Below are positions 5,577 to 5,613 of a stretch of 5,613 bases of DNA, in pieces. Made by a program: the position numbers and the translations under genes. The stretch's first letter is position 1, and each line of letters opens with the position of its first letter. The notes beneath the pieces were generated by a model that worked only from the letters and a program-made list of their open reading frames with translations, was not told where the DNA came from and made no database searches. Source of the DNA: an uncultured Gammaproteobacteria bacterium (GTDB taxonomy: Bacteria > Pseudomonadota > Gammaproteobacteria > GCA-002705445 > GCA-002716945); NCBI GenBank assembly GCA_913041865.1, contig CAJWIW010000062.1, positions 1-5,613 on the forward strand, written 5' to 3'.

Positions 5577-5613
5577 AATCCTCCCATTTATTATCAGATT
5601 TAAATTCTTTTAA
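5566..5613 (-). CDS. Possible C-terminal end of a convergent gene cut by the window edge
   Basis: The minus strand is open from the window edge for 15 codons, reading LKEFKSDNKWEDFNP and then TAA (5568-5566). It would overlap the last codons of the HAD gene by 11 bases, like the overlapping convergent ends seen at 3742-3745. The short plus-strand tail 5577-5613 has no ATG, GTG or TTG start. Fifteen codons are too few to name a family, and an open stretch of this length is easily chance. Confidence 0.25.
   Translation of the reverse strand, partial: LKEFKSDNKWEDFNP

Noticed and set aside
5570..5581. Inverted repeat GGATT-AA-AATCC at the end of the HAD gene
   Set aside because: The loop is too small, the stem is short and AT-rich, and no T-run follows. 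It is not a supportable terminator.

Overview
The window is AT-rich DNA (about one third G+C by eye) with eight to ten bases or less between most genes in a run, no RNA genes, no mobile elements and no CRISPR. It looks like the compact genome of a free-living low-G+C proteobacterium. The CtpA-type protease and ferritin-like protein resemble gammaproteobacterial relatives as I remember them, so a marine SAR86-like lineage is possible. That placement is weak and comes from memory, not a search.

Layout. Positions 48-2253 hold two plus-strand genes 19 bases apart: a periplasmic S41 C-terminal processing protease (ctpA type) and a lipoprotein alpha/beta hydrolase of the dienelactone hydrolase family. 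They meet, almost tail to tail, a minus-strand ferritin/bacterioferritin-like protein (2258-2695) that has a recognisable promoter and ribosome binding site. A 177-base divergent spacer follows, then methylthioadenosine phosphorylase (mtnP, best start 2873). mtnP converges on a small secreted protein of unknown function (3742-4155, minus), and the two share the bases of their stop codons. A roughly 100-base divergent spacer leads to a two-gene plus-strand unit (4258-5576): a short-chain dehydrogenase of the DprE2 type and a HAD-IB phosphatase, coupled by an ATGA overlap.

How the genes fit together. The first pair belongs to the cell envelope: both products are exported, and one is probably anchored in the outer membrane. 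The ferritin-like gene and mtnP are stand-alone housekeeping functions (iron handling; salvage of the by-product of polyamine synthesis). The last pair is the most informative context. A DprE2-like reductase next to a HAD-IB phosphatase is the arrangement expected for part of a polyprenyl-phosphate ribose/arabinose donor pathway, whose UbiA-type transferase and DprE1-like oxidase would lie outside this window. I see no clearly novel system here. The best leads are this sugar-donor pair, the ferritin-like protein's unusual metal-ligand spacing, the mtnP start, and the orphan secreted protein.
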